NCBI GenBank assembly: GCA_964575715.1
Contig: CAZNSG010000233.1
Span: forward strand, 1-28,086
Reading direction: 5' to 3'
Origin: PNAI01 sp964575715
GTDB lineage: Bacteria > Pseudomonadota > Alphaproteobacteria > Rhizobiales > Xanthobacteraceae
DNA: 28,086 nucleotides
Shown: in pieces, positions 7,769 through 15,107 of the stretch
Position numbering within the stretch: the first letter of the stretch is position 1
Layout: each line of letters opens with the position of its first letter
Position numbers and translations under genes: made by a program
The notes under the pieces: generated by a model
The model's input: the letters and a program-made list of their open reading frames with translations, nothing else
What the model was told of the DNA's origin: nothing
Database searches by the model: none

Positions 7769-8746
7769 ATGAACCGCCGAAACCTGCTCAAATCCGTGCT
7801 GGCTTCGCTATCAGCCGCCGCCTGGCCGCTGGCCGCCCAAGCCTATCCCGATCGCACGGTCCGGCTGATCGTTCCGTTCTCTCCCGGCGGGGCCACCGAC
7901 GTGGTCGGCCGGCTGTGGGCGGAACGGATGAAGCCGTTGCTCGGCACCGTCGTGGTGGAAAACAAGGGCGGCGGCGGCGGCGTGATCGGCGCGACCGATG
8001 TGGCGCGCAGCCAGCCCGACGGCCACACTTTTTTGTTTGGCAACACCAGCACGCAAGTGCTCATCCCCGCCATCGCGAAACAGCCGGCTTACGACCCGCT
8101 CAAGGATTTTGTCGCCATCTATATTCTCTGCGTCTCGCCCAACTCCATTGTGGTGCACGAGTCGGTTCCCGCCCGCACCTTGCGCGAACTCATCGCCTAC
8201 GCCAAAGCCAATCCGGGAAAGCTCTCCTACGGCTCCGCCGGCACCGGCACCATGACCAATCTCGCCGGCGAACTGTTCAAGCAGCTCATCGGCGCCCCCG
8301 ACATCGTGCATGTCCCTTACAAGGGCGCCGCGCCCGGCGTCGCCGATCTCGCCAGCGGACATATTCCCATGATGACTCCCAACGTGGGCGGAACGCTGCT
8401 CGAATTCCATCGCACCGGCCGCATCCGCATCCTCGCGGTCACCTCCGAGAAGCGGCTGAAAATCGCGCCCGACATTCCGACCGCCATCGAGGCCGGATTG
8501 CCGGGCATGCTGGCCGCCAATTTCAACGGCCTGTTCGGCCCGGCCGGAGTTCCAAAGCCGATTGTGGATCGGATCGCCCAGGCCACCGCCGCCGCCATGC
8601 AGGACGAGAACTTCCAGAAGCCGATGATTAACTCCGGCTTCGAGCCGATTCTCGACTCGGGGCCGGACGCCGCGCGGCGCATGGTGGCCGATGAGCTCAA
8701 TCGCTGGGTGCCGATCATGAAAGCGACCGGGTTTAAGGTGGAGTAG
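7769..8746 (+). CDS. Bug-family (TctC-like) periplasmic substrate-binding protein
   Basis: This is a periplasmic binding protein of the tripartite tricarboxylate transporter type, a family that binds carboxylates such as citrate, glutamate, nicotinate or aromatic acids. The 325-residue protein starts MNRRNLLKS, a Tat-like signal, with likely cleavage after AQA near residue 25. The mature protein opens YPDRTVRLIVPFSPGGATDVVGR, the hallmark ligand loop of Bug proteins; GGGGGVIGATDVARSQPDGHT and the VPYKGAAPGVADLASGHI segment are also family signatures. AAAGGAAG precedes the start by about five bases. No TctA or TctB membrane genes are nearby, as is usual for orphan Bug genes. It diverges from the VOC/TPP operon across 78 bases and may supply its substrate. 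Confidence 0.93.
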   Translation: MNRRNLLKSVLASLSAAAWPLAAQAYPDRTVRLIVPFSPGGATDVVGRLWAERMKPLLGTVVVENKGGGGGVIGATDVARSQPDGHTFLFGNTSTQVLIPAIAKQPAYDPLKDFVAIYILCVSPNSIVVHESVPARTLRELIAYAKANPGKLSYGSAGTGTMTNLAGELFKQLIGAPDIVHVPYKGAAPGVADLASGHIPMMTPNVGGTLLEFHRTGRIRILAVTSEKRLKIAPDIPTAIEAGLPGMLAANFNGLFGPAGVPKPIVDRIAQATAAAMQDENFQKPMINSGFEPILDSGPDAARRMVADELNRWVPIMKATGFKVE

Positions 8747-8758
8747 ATCACTCAACTT

Positions 8759-8862
8759 GTCATTCCGGCCGAGCCGCTTTAGCGGCGAGAGCTGGAATCC
8801 ATAACCACCGGCCGTGATTATGGATTCCGGGCTCACGGGCTTCGCCCGCGCCCCGGAATGAC
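8759..8862. repeat. Intergenic hairpin repeat, type 2 copy A
   Basis: The unit is bounded by GTCATTCCGG and CCGGAATGAC, with inner pairs GGAATCCATAA and TTATGGATTCC. The same ends are found at 15978-16151. It lies between the convergent Bug gene and acyl-CoA synthetase gene, so a transcript from either side would fold into a long stem here. Confidence 0.8.
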
Positions 8863-8893
8863 GAATCAATAATTATACGGGTTTGTATAAGAT

Positions 8894-10414
8894 TCACGGC
8901 TTGCTGCCGCCTCGCTCTGCCACCCGTTCCTCCGCCATCTTCCGCAGCGCCGCGCGGTCCACCTTATTGGTGGACGCCAGCGGCAATTCATCGACAAACC
9001 ACACATAGCGCGGGTGCTGGTAAGCGGGCGCGTTGGCGAGCGCGAATTGCTTGATTTCGTCCTCTCTCGTCGCCCGGCCTGCCTTGCGGATCACGAACGC
9101 AACCGGCTTTTGCCCCTTGATCTCGTCGTCGATCGGCACGACGGCGGCCTGCGCCACGTCGGGATGGCGCTCCAGCATGCGCTCCACATCGGCCGGATAG
9201 ATATTCTCGCCGCCCGAGACGAACATGTCGTCGGTGCGGCCGACAAAATAATGAAAGCCGCTCTCGTCGCGCCGGAAAACGTCGCCGGTAATGTAGAAGC
9301 CATCGGCGGTGATCGGCGCCGGCACATCCGCGCGGTTATGATAGCCGAGCATCACGGCCGGGCATTTCATTTCCAGCACACCCTGCGCGGCGTTGCGATC
9401 TTCTCCCTCCACCAGCCGGAGCTGCACCTTGGGATGCGGATAGCCCACCGAGAGTTCCGGTTGCGGCAGCCCCTTCGGATGCGGGCCGAACACCACCGGC
9501 CCGGCCTCGGTCGTGCCATAGGCGTTGGTGACCGCCGCCAGCGGCAATGCACGCCGCAATGACTGCATCAGGCTCGCGCTCACCGGCGCCGAGCCCATGC
9601 GCACGGATGTAATGCTCGATATATCTGTGCGCGCGAGCAGATCGGTCTCGCGCAGCATCATGGCGATCATCGGCGGCACGGCGGTGAGCCAGGTTGCCTG
9701 GTAGCGGCCGATGGCTTCGATATAGCCGCGCGCGGAAAACTGCGGCAGCAGCACGATGGTCGCATGCGCAGCACAGGCAAGCTTGGCAAGCGCAAGCGCG
9801 TTCATATGGTAGAGCGGCGCAGCGACGAGATAACGCTGGCGCGAGAGGTCTTGTCCCGCGAGCCTGGTTTCCACCACCCAAATGTGCCCCTGGTGCGAGA
9901 GCACCACGCCTTTGGGCGTGCCGGTCGAGCCCGACGTGTAGAGGAACATCGCCGGCTCGTTTGCCGCGGGCACCACGGTTTCGAATTCGCCCCGCTTGAT
10001 GAAGCGCTCGAAGCTCTCAGGCCCCTCACCGCCGAATACCACCGCCGGCAAGTCCGGGCAGTCCGCGCGCCGCTTGGTATCGCAAAATACGAGTTTCGCG
10101 CCGCAATCCGCGATGATGAAATGAATGGTCGGGCGCGGGAAACGAAAATTCACCGGCACCGCGACCAAGCCCGCGCGCATGATGCCGTAATAGGCCGCAA
10201 GATATTCGGCGCGGTTGGCCGAGAGAATGGCGACGCGCTCGCCGCGCTTGAGCCCGCGCGCCGCCAGCGCGCGTGCAACGCCCTTCGTCATGGCATCGAG
10301 TTGCGCGTAGGTGAACTCGCGCGGAACTTGCTCGCCGCCCAGATCGACAATCGCAACTTTGTCCAGATCGCAATCGCGCCGGATCAGATCGCCGAGGTTT
10401 GTGAAAGTAGACAT
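8894..10414 (-). CDS. AMP-forming acyl-CoA synthetase (class I adenylate-forming enzyme)
   Basis: The enzyme activates a carboxylic acid with ATP and joins it to CoA in the cytoplasm. Over 506 residues it shows the full set of family motifs: the P-loop YTSGSTGTPKG (159-169), the NAYGTTEAGP motif in the middle, ITGDVFRRDESG with the ribose-binding Asp, GRTDDMFVSGGENIYP at the hinge, and the catalytic Lys near residue 484 (STNKVDR). The N-terminal AYYGIMRAGLVAVPVNFR is also typical. Its length fits benzoate, cyclohexanecarboxylate or medium/long-chain acyl-CoA ligases; the acid cannot be deduced. It is the last gene of a minus-strand group with a thioesterase and an MDR oxidoreductase, although hairpin repeats separate them, so shared transcription is uncertain. 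Confidence 0.92.
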   Translation of the reverse strand: MSTFTNLGDLIRRDCDLDKVAIVDLGGEQVPREFTYAQLDAMTKGVARALAARGLKRGERVAILSANRAEYLAAYYGIMRAGLVAVPVNFRFPRPTIHFIIADCGAKLVFCDTKRRADCPDLPAVVFGGEGPESFERFIKRGEFETVVPAANEPAMFLYTSGSTGTPKGVVLSHQGHIWVVETRLAGQDLSRQRYLVAAPLYHMNALALAKLACAAHATIVLLPQFSARGYIEAIGRYQATWLTAVPPMIAMMLRETDLLARTDISSITSVRMGSAPVSASLMQSLRRALPLAAVTNAYGTTEAGPVVFGPHPKGLPQPELSVGYPHPKVQLRLVEGEDRNAAQGVLEMKCPAVMLGYHNRADVPAPITADGFYITGDVFRRDESGFHYFVGRTDDMFVSGGENIYPADVERMLERHPDVAQAAVVPIDDEIKGQKPVAFVIRKAGRATREDEIKQFALANAPAYQHPRYVWFVDELPLASTNKVDRAALRKMAEERVAERGGSKP

Positions 10415-10434
10415 TAGGGCGCCTGCCTCAATCC

Positions 10435-10537
10435 GTCATCCTGAGGTGGCCATGCGAAGCATGGCCCTCGAAGGATGAACGGCCCAGGCCATCCCCGTCA
10501 CCCTTCGAGGCTCGCTTCGCTCGCACCTCAGGGTGAC
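10435..10537. repeat. Intergenic hairpin repeat, type 3 copy A
   Basis: The unit runs from GTCATCCTGAGGTG to CACCTCAGGGTGAC, with inner arms such as GGCCATGCGAAGCATGGCC and GAGGCTCGCTTCGCTC. It lies between the thioesterase stop and the acyl-CoA synthetase start. A related unit is at 11008-11192. It is non-coding; the short frame crossing it on the minus strand is a shadow. Confidence 0.8.
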
Positions 10538-10552
10538 GGCTCACGGAGGAAC

Positions 10553-10981
10553 TCAGCTCTTCGGCGGCGGGGGCGGCGCGGTGAAATAGGTGCCGCGCCC
10601 GCTTGCCAGCAGTTTGCCCTGGGCGTCGAAAACTTGCGCCTCGGCGGTCGAAAATTGACTGCCCATGCGCACGATCTTGCCCTTGATCGTCAGATCGCCG
10701 GGAAGCGCGACGCTGTGATAATCGACCCGCATGTCGATGGTCGGCACGCCGCGGCCGGTCTTGCGGATCATCGCCCAGTCGGCGCCGAGATCGATCAGCG
10801 TGGCGAGGATACCGCCATGGGTGAATCGCCGCTCCACATTGACCACCCATTCCTCGCGCCATTTGGCTTTGAGCTCGATGCCGTCGTCATGCACCGCAAC
10901 GACCTCCAGCCCGAGCCATTTGTGATACGGCGCGCGGGTGACGATTTCCTGTACCTGTTCGAGAGTCAGTTGGTCGCTCAT
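10553..10981 (-). CDS. PaaI-family hotdog-fold thioesterase
   Basis: This protein of about 142 residues belongs to the PaaI/hydroxyphenylacetyl-CoA thioesterase group. These enzymes free CoA from aryl- or acyl-CoA thioesters that cannot proceed through a pathway. The hotdog signature is the central FTHGGILATLIDLGADWA helix with the HGG turn, followed by strands TIDMRVDYHSVALPGDLTIKGKIVRMG; the C-terminus is a proline run (PPPPPKS). The ATG at 10981 gives MSDQLTLEQ; a GTG at 10993 has the better-spaced AGAAGG upstream and would add four residues, so the true start is unsettled. It sits upstream of the acyl-CoA synthetase on the same strand, a sensible pairing of CoA loading and release. Confidence 0.88.
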   Translation of the reverse strand: MSDQLTLEQVQEIVTRAPYHKWLGLEVVAVHDDGIELKAKWREEWVVNVERRFTHGGILATLIDLGADWAMIRKTGRGVPTIDMRVDYHSVALPGDLTIKGKIVRMGSQFSTAEAQVFDAQGKLLASGRGTYFTAPPPPPKS

Positions 10982-11007
10982 TGAATGCACCACTCACCCT
11001 TCTAGTC

Positions 11008-11192
11008 CTCATCCTGAGGAGACCGCCACCGATCTCGGGTTTACCCGAGATCGGCATTTAAATGCGCAAGTCGGCTATAGCCGACTTGCGTTGCGGTCGT
11101 CTCGAAGGATGAGGACAACACACGACATCGCCTCACCCTTCGAGACGCCACGCCTTCGCCCTTCGGGCTACGGCGGGCTCCTCAGGGTGAGG
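11008..11192. repeat. Intergenic hairpin repeat, type 3 copy B, carrying a nested palindromic element
   Basis: The outer unit begins CTCATCCTGAGGAGAC and closes with GTCTCGAAGGATGAGG at about 11116, then continues with a second hairpin CCTCACCCTTCGAG...CTCAGGGTGAGG ending at 11192. A 67-base element (11024-11090) sits inside the first hairpin. The region separates the thioesterase and MDR genes and is probably not translated. Confidence 0.8.
11024..11090 (+). repeat. Triple-palindrome element, copy A
   Basis: The 67 bases contain three palindromes in a row: 12-base arms CCGATCTCGGGT and ACCCGAGATCGG separated by TT (11029-11054); GCATTTAAATGC (11054-11065); and a spacer-free 26-base palindrome with half site CGCAAGTCGGCTA (11065-11090). 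All three are perfect here. An inverted copy with two substitutions is at 23026-23092. It is open in one frame, giving the peptide string TDLGFTRDRHLNAQVGYSRL. Confidence 0.88.
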
Positions 11193-11197
11193 CGAAC

Positions 11198-12217
11198 TCA
11201 CGGCGTCACCACCACCTTGCCGAAAATTTCCCGATCCTGGATGAGCCGCAAACCCTCGCGCGCCTGTTCCAGGGGGAGCACCTTGTCGATCACCGGCTTG
11301 ATCTTGCCCTCCTGGATCAATTTCATCAGCGCGGATAAATTGTCGTCATAGAAACTGTTCGAGCCGATAATCTTCAGCTCAAAACTCCACACGTAGCGCA
11401 GGTCTTCCTTGGGATCGTGACCGGCGGTCGCGCCGCAGACCAAGAGCCTGCCGCCGCGCTTGAGGCAGCGCAGCGACGGCACCCAGGTGTCGCCGCCGGT
11501 GAAATTCACCACCACATCCACGCCGCCCTCGTAGGAACGCCGCTGCGGCTTGCCGTATTTCTCCACCGCCCATTTCGACCACTCGACCTTGCTGTAGTCG
11601 ATCACCTCATCGGCGCCGAGCTCTTTCAATCGCTGCATCTTCTCCGCGCTCGATGCGCAGGCGATCACTTCCGCGCCGAGCAGTTTCGCCAGGATCACGC
11701 AGGCCGTGCCGACGCCGCCGCTGGCGCCGAGCACCAGCACGCGCTCGCCCTTCTTCACGGTGTCATGGGTGATCAGCATGCGATGCGCGGTGCCGTAGGC
11801 CACCGGCAGCGACGCCGCCTGTTCGAACGTCACGCCCGCGGGCATGGCGACCAGCTGATCGACCGCGACCAGGCAATATTCCGCCATGCCGCCGTCGAGC
11901 ATCTCGCCCAGCAGACCCTTTTTCTTGTTGACCGGATTGACCAGCACACGGTCGCCCACCTTCCAGCGCGCAACGCCGGCCCCGATCTCGGAAATCTCTC
12001 CCGCCATGTCGAGCCCAATGACCACCGGCAGCGGCACCTTGATCCCGGGCATACCCTTGACGGTGAACACGTCGTGGTAGTTGAACGAGGAGGCGCGCAC
12101 GCGGATCACCACATGGCCCTCAGCGGCACGCGGAGCGGGATAGTCGGTAACCACGGCCAAATCGTCGAGCCCGCCGTGCTTGCTTAGCACCAGCGCTTTC
12201 ATCGTCTTCCCAGCCAC
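11198..12217 (-). CDS. Medium-chain dehydrogenase/reductase, quinone-oxidoreductase-like
   Basis: This is an NAD(P)H-dependent oxidoreductase of the MDR superfamily. The catalytic domain holds ASSFNYHDVFTVKG and PVVIGLDMAGEI; the nucleotide-binding domain holds the glycine-rich VLGASGGVGTACV followed by VIACASSAEKMQRLKELGADEVIDY. I see no cysteine cluster for structural zinc, so a zinc-free quinone/enone-reductase-like activity is more likely than an alcohol dehydrogenase. The first ATG at 12223 lies directly against GGAGGA, which is too close; GTG at 12217 is six bases from it and is preferred, and the ATG at 12202 (MKALVL) matches the family's usual beginning. The truncated relative at 13013-13171 starts with almost the same MKALVL peptide. 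Substrate unknown. Confidence 0.88.
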   Translation of the reverse strand: MAGKTMKALVLSKHGGLDDLAVVTDYPAPRAAEGHVVIRVRASSFNYHDVFTVKGMPGIKVPLPVVIGLDMAGEISEIGAGVARWKVGDRVLVNPVNKKKGLLGEMLDGGMAEYCLVAVDQLVAMPAGVTFEQAASLPVAYGTAHRMLITHDTVKKGERVLVLGASGGVGTACVILAKLLGAEVIACASSAEKMQRLKELGADEVIDYSKVEWSKWAVEKYGKPQRRSYEGGVDVVVNFTGGDTWVPSLRCLKRGGRLLVCGATAGHDPKEDLRYVWSFELKIIGSNSFYDDNLSALMKLIQEGKIKPVIDKVLPLEQAREGLRLIQDREIFGKVVVTP

Positions 12218-12355
12218 GATCATTCCTCCGGGTTTCTCGGCCCTATGCTTAACCCGGAGCGTGCCCTGTTGTCATTGAGAAGCGCAACGAGCGAACCCGC
12301 AATAGCTAACACTTCGCCGCCCGGATACTTGCACCACCGAGTGGACGCCTCGCTG

Positions 12356-12676
12356 TCACGCCGCAGCGCGTTTGAGCGCGCGCCGCACGACATCGGGCTC
12401 TTCGCGGATCGCCGCGATCAGCGCGCGCGCCGGCGCGTCGGGTACGCGGCGGCCTTGCTCCCAATCGCGCAGAGTCGCCACCGGGATATGGTAGCGCGCA
12501 GCAAAATGCTGCTGCGTCAGATTGAGTTTCTTGCGGATCGCGCGGGTGTCGATCGCAGCCGGGATGTGCATGCGATATTTGGACACGTCGACTTCGCCGC
12601 GCATGAAGGCGGCGGCTTCTTCCATTCCCGCGATCATGCGCGCGCCCAGACTTTTCTCGGCGACTTTCTTTTTCAT
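12356..12676 (-). CDS. Helix-turn-helix antitoxin, HigA-like
   Basis: This is a DNA-binding antitoxin of about 106 residues that would neutralise the neighbouring toxin and repress their shared promoter. The Xre-type helix-turn-helix is clear: DTRAIRKKLNLTQQHFAARY, then HIPVATLRDWEQGRRVPD (about 43-80). The N-terminal part (MKKKVAEKSLGARMIAGMEEAAAFMRGE) is the toxin-binding segment usual in this family. The start at 12676 overlaps the toxin stop by four bases (ATGA) and has GGAG six bases upstream; a longer frame from 12709 would run back into the toxin gene. Toxin-before-antitoxin order fits the HigBA group. Confidence 0.9.
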   Translation of the reverse strand: MKKKVAEKSLGARMIAGMEEAAAFMRGEVDVSKYRMHIPAAIDTRAIRKKLNLTQQHFAARYHIPVATLRDWEQGRRVPDAPARALIAAIREEPDVVRRALKRAAA

Positions 12677-13008
12677 CGGTTTCTCCACATGTCCAAAGTG
12701 ACGGCCCATCGTCTGATCGCATGTTTCTCCGCCATCGAAATATCGGCCCGGCGGCCCTTGCCATAGATGTCGGGCAGGAAAACCGGCGTCTCCTCTCCGG
12801 CGAAATAGGTGATGACGCGGTAGCCGCCGCTTTTTCCTTTGCCGCGTCCGGCGAAACGGAACTTGCGCGCGCCACCCGTACCGGGAATGAGGTCACCAAC
12901 GGTGGGGTTCGCGGCAATCAACGTCACGATTGTTTCACGCGCTTCGTCATTAAGGCCTTCCCGGCTGGCTGAGGCGAGAAAACGTGGTGTCTCGATGACC
13001 GCATGCAC
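12673..13008 (-). CDS. RelE/HigB-like toxin
   Basis: This is a toxin of about 111 residues in the RelE/HigB superfamily, members of which act as ribosome-dependent or free mRNA interferases. Recognisable family pieces are the N-terminal MHAVIETPRFLASA, NPTVGDLIPGTGGARKFRFAGRGKGKSGGYRVITYF (cut here by the usual conserved Gly/Lys/Arg run) and PVFLPDIYGKGRRADIS. The start is GTG at 13008; the two nearby ATGs are in another frame. The promoter lies immediately upstream (see 13012-13042), so the mRNA may have almost no leader. Only toxin-antitoxin genes occupy this small block between two MDR-type sequences. Confidence 0.9.
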   Translation of the reverse strand: MHAVIETPRFLASASREGLNDEARETIVTLIAANPTVGDLIPGTGGARKFRFAGRGKGKSGGYRVITYFAGEETPVFLPDIYGKGRRADISMAEKHAIRRWAVTLDMWRNR

Positions 13009-13011
13009 ATC

Positions 13012-13042
13012 ATTATGTACGGCATTGCCGTACCTTCGTCAA
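13012..13042 (-). promoter_or_regulatory. Toxin-antitoxin promoter with overlapping operator palindrome
   Basis: Reading the minus strand, TTGACG (13042-13037) is a good -35 box, and TACATA (17-base spacer) or CATAAT (19-base spacer, 13017-13012) is a fair -10. Between them lies a perfect inverted repeat GTACGGC-ATT-GCCGTAC (13017-13033), placed where a bound HigA-like repressor would block RNA polymerase. The -10 box lies so close to the GTG at 13008 that the mRNA would be leaderless or nearly so. Confidence 0.65.
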
Positions 13043-13171
13043 GGCGGCGAACGCGGCCTCGGCCTTGCCGACGGCCAGGACATCGCCGCCGACACCGCAA
13101 TCGGCTTCAAGATCATACCCAAACGCCAGATCGCCGAGCCCGCCGTGCTGCTTGAGAACCAGCGCCTTCAT
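13013..13171 (-). pseudogene. Truncated MDR oxidoreductase N-terminus
   Basis: The frame starts MKALVLKQHGGLGDLAF, nearly the same as MKALVLSKHGGLDDLAV of the intact MDR protein at 11198-12217, then continues with weaker resemblance (GYDLEADCGVGGDVLAVG) and stops after 52 residues. A full MDR protein has over 320. The last codons run into the toxin-antitoxin promoter, so the break lies just upstream of the toxin gene. I read this as a remnant of a second MDR gene whose remainder was lost, possibly when the toxin-antitoxin pair arrived. It could still be transcribed, but no function is expected. Confidence 0.65.
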
Positions 13172-13292
13172 GGTCGCGCTCGCGCCGCTGCTCCTTATGC
13201 TTGCCGCCTGGATTGCTGTGCGCTTCCGGTCTAAGTAGCTTAAGGCAGGCCCGCCCACAACCGGGCGGCAAGGAACAAAAATTGGACCCCTG

Positions 13293-14888
13293 ATGCAGGA
13301 AAATTTCCGTCAATTTCTCGACCGGCTCCGCCAAGCGGGCGAACTCGTGGACCTGCACCAGGCGGTCGACATCCGTCACATCGCCACGCTGGTCGACCAG
13401 GCCAAGACCGCGCTCTATTTCCACAACGTGATCGGCTACGCCATGCCGGTCGTCTCCGGCATCATCCGCACCAAAGAGCGCGCCGCCATGGCGCTCGGCT
13501 GCGAGAATTTCGGCGAGATCGAGGTCAAGCTCAAAGCTGCCATCGACCGCCCGATCCCACCCAAGCATGTAAAGACCTCGCCCGCGCGCGAGGTCGTCAT
13601 GCTGGGCGACGATGTCGATCTGTATAAATTTCCGATCCCGATGTCGTCGATCTACGATGGCGGTCCGATGATCACGGCGGGCGTGGTGATCGCGCGCGAT
13701 CCCGAGCTTGGCTTCAACAGCGGTATCTACCGTTTCATCGTCAAGGAAAAGAGTCTGACCGGCATCGACATTGTCACGCCCAACAACATGCGGCTGTTCG
13801 CGCAGCGCGCCTATGAGGCAGGCCGCCCCTGCCCGATTTCCATCAGTATCGGCACACATCCAATCGAGATTACCGGCTCGGGCTATCGCGCGCCGCTTGG
13901 CGTCGACGAGATGGCGATTGCCGGCGGGATTCGCGGCGAGCCGGTCGAACTGGCGCCCTGCCAGACCATCGACATGCCCTACATCGCAGACGCCGAGATC
14001 GTGCTGGAGGCGGAAATCCTCCCCACCGGTTGGACCTGGCCGGAAGGGCGCTTCGGCGAGTTCACCCGGCTGATGGGCGGACTGCATTGGAATCCGCTCG
14101 TGCGCATCAAGGCGATTTCGATGCGCAAGGACGCGATCTATTACAGCCTGCACATGCCGTGGGAGAACACCTGGCTCGCGGCGCCCACGCGCTACACGGC
14201 AATCCGCCAGGCGCTCAAGACCGCGGGCGTCACGGTGAAAGACATCAATGTCACGCTCGGCGGCTGCGCCTTCTGGCACGCGGTGATCTCGATCAAGAAA
14301 CAGCCGGGCGAGGCCAAGAACGCGCTGCTCGCGGCGCTCTCGGTGATGGACCTCAAGCATGTCGTCGTGGTCGACGACGACATTGACGTCAACGACCCGA
14401 CCGAGGTGGAATGGGCGATCGCCACCCGCGTGCAGGGCGACCGCGATATCATGATCGTGCCCAATGCGCGCGCGAAGCCGCTCGATCCGAGCCTGCCGCA
14501 GGGCGCCGGCATTGTGCCGACCGGCGCCAAGGTCGGCATCGACGCCACCATCCCCGAAGGCATCCCGCGCGAGCACTACGAGCGCATCACCTACGCCTAT
14601 GCCGATACCGCCAAGCTCGACGACTATGTCCAAGGCAAGAAGGACAAGGCAGGCGAAGCCGGCGATGAGGCCGCGGTCAAGGCGCTGGCTGAGAAAATCC
14701 TCAAAGCCATCGATAGCGAGCCACTCTACTATACCGATATCGCCGAGCGGTTCTCATCGCATGATTTCCGCACCGTTGCGCGCGCGCTCGGCCAGCTACA
14801 TGCCGCCGAGAAGCTGTGGCAGGACGCGCGCGGCCGCATGTGCGTGCGCGGCTCGAAATTCGCCGCCGTGTTGCCGGTGAAGAAGTGA
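13293..14888 (+). CDS. UbiD-family prenylated-FMN decarboxylase
   Basis: UbiD enzymes reversibly decarboxylate aromatic, heteroaromatic or alpha,beta-unsaturated acids with prenylated FMN and a divalent metal. The 531-residue protein has the expected architecture and the catalytic Arg-Glu-Glu set: Arg147 in NSGIYRF, Glu251 and Glu256 in PEGRFGEF. The KFPIPMSSIYDGGPMITAG segment (112-130) and the DDDIDVNDPTEVEWAIATR stretch are also family hallmarks. The C-terminal 100 residues, including AVKALAEKILKAIDS and a winged-helix-like end, extend beyond the core. It opens a plus-strand run of catabolic genes. No ubiX-like prenyltransferase gene is in the window, so the cofactor must come from elsewhere. 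A strong ribosome site was not seen. The second UbiD at 21152 is clearly divergent from it. Confidence 0.93.
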   Translation: MQENFRQFLDRLRQAGELVDLHQAVDIRHIATLVDQAKTALYFHNVIGYAMPVVSGIIRTKERAAMALGCENFGEIEVKLKAAIDRPIPPKHVKTSPAREVVMLGDDVDLYKFPIPMSSIYDGGPMITAGVVIARDPELGFNSGIYRFIVKEKSLTGIDIVTPNNMRLFAQRAYEAGRPCPISISIGTHPIEITGSGYRAPLGVDEMAIAGGIRGEPVELAPCQTIDMPYIADAEIVLEAEILPTGWTWPEGRFGEFTRLMGGLHWNPLVRIKAISMRKDAIYYSLHMPWENTWLAAPTRYTAIRQALKTAGVTVKDINVTLGGCAFWHAVISIKKQPGEAKNALLAALSVMDLKHVVVVDDDIDVNDPTEVEWAIATRVQGDRDIMIVPNARAKPLDPSLPQGAGIVPTGAKVGIDATIPEGIPREHYERITYAYADTAKLDDYVQGKKDKAGEAGDEAAVKALAEKILKAIDSEPLYYTDIAERFSSHDFRTVARALGQLHAAEKLWQDARGRMCVRGSKFAAVLPVKK

Positions 14889-14916
14889 TTGGCAAAGCGG
14901 CGCGGCAAACTCGTTT

Positions 14917-15064
14917 CCCCTCTCCCCTTGCGGGAGAGGGTGCCCGAGCGGAGGCGAAGCCGAGCGAGGGCGGGTGAGGGGTTGCACTCTATCGATCGAT
15001 TGTCACCCCTCACCCGGCTCGCTATCGCTCCGCGCTCGCCACCCTCTCCCACAAGGGGAGAGGG
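14917..15064. repeat. Intergenic hairpin repeat, type 1 copy B
   Basis: The unit opens CCCTCTCCCCTTGCGGGAGAGGG and closes CCCTCTCCCACAAGGGGAGAGGG, with inner GCGGGTGAGGGG pairing with CCCCTCACCCGG. It matches the layout of 5426-5586. It lies between the UbiD and amidohydrolase genes. The amidohydrolase reading frame stays open through it, which misleads start prediction. Confidence 0.8.
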
Positions 15065-15107
15065 TCTCGAACTTGCTACGCGATCTGATGACAACATACG
15101 ATCCACA

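Noticed and set aside
10428..10862. 144-codon minus-strand frame over the thioesterase gene
   Set aside because: It covers a hairpin repeat and is out of frame with the clear hotdog-fold protein.
11024..11090. CRISPR-like or transposon-end interpretation of the palindromes
   Set aside because: There are no regularly spaced repeats with unique spacers, no cas genes and no transposase in the window.
13113..14633. Minus-strand open frame of 506 codons
   Set aside because: It is antisense to the UbiD gene with its intact catalytic residues.
1..14888. Furoate/HMF-type pathway (molybdenum hydroxylase, CoA ligase, UbiD)
   Set aside because: The gene families partly overlap with that pathway, but the molybdenum hydroxylase here is the two-component isoquinoline type, UbiX is missing and the genes are far apart on different strands.
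14889..15107. N-terminal extension of the amidohydrolase
   Set aside because: This stretch is a hairpin repeat; the family's DSHTH start falls at 15108.
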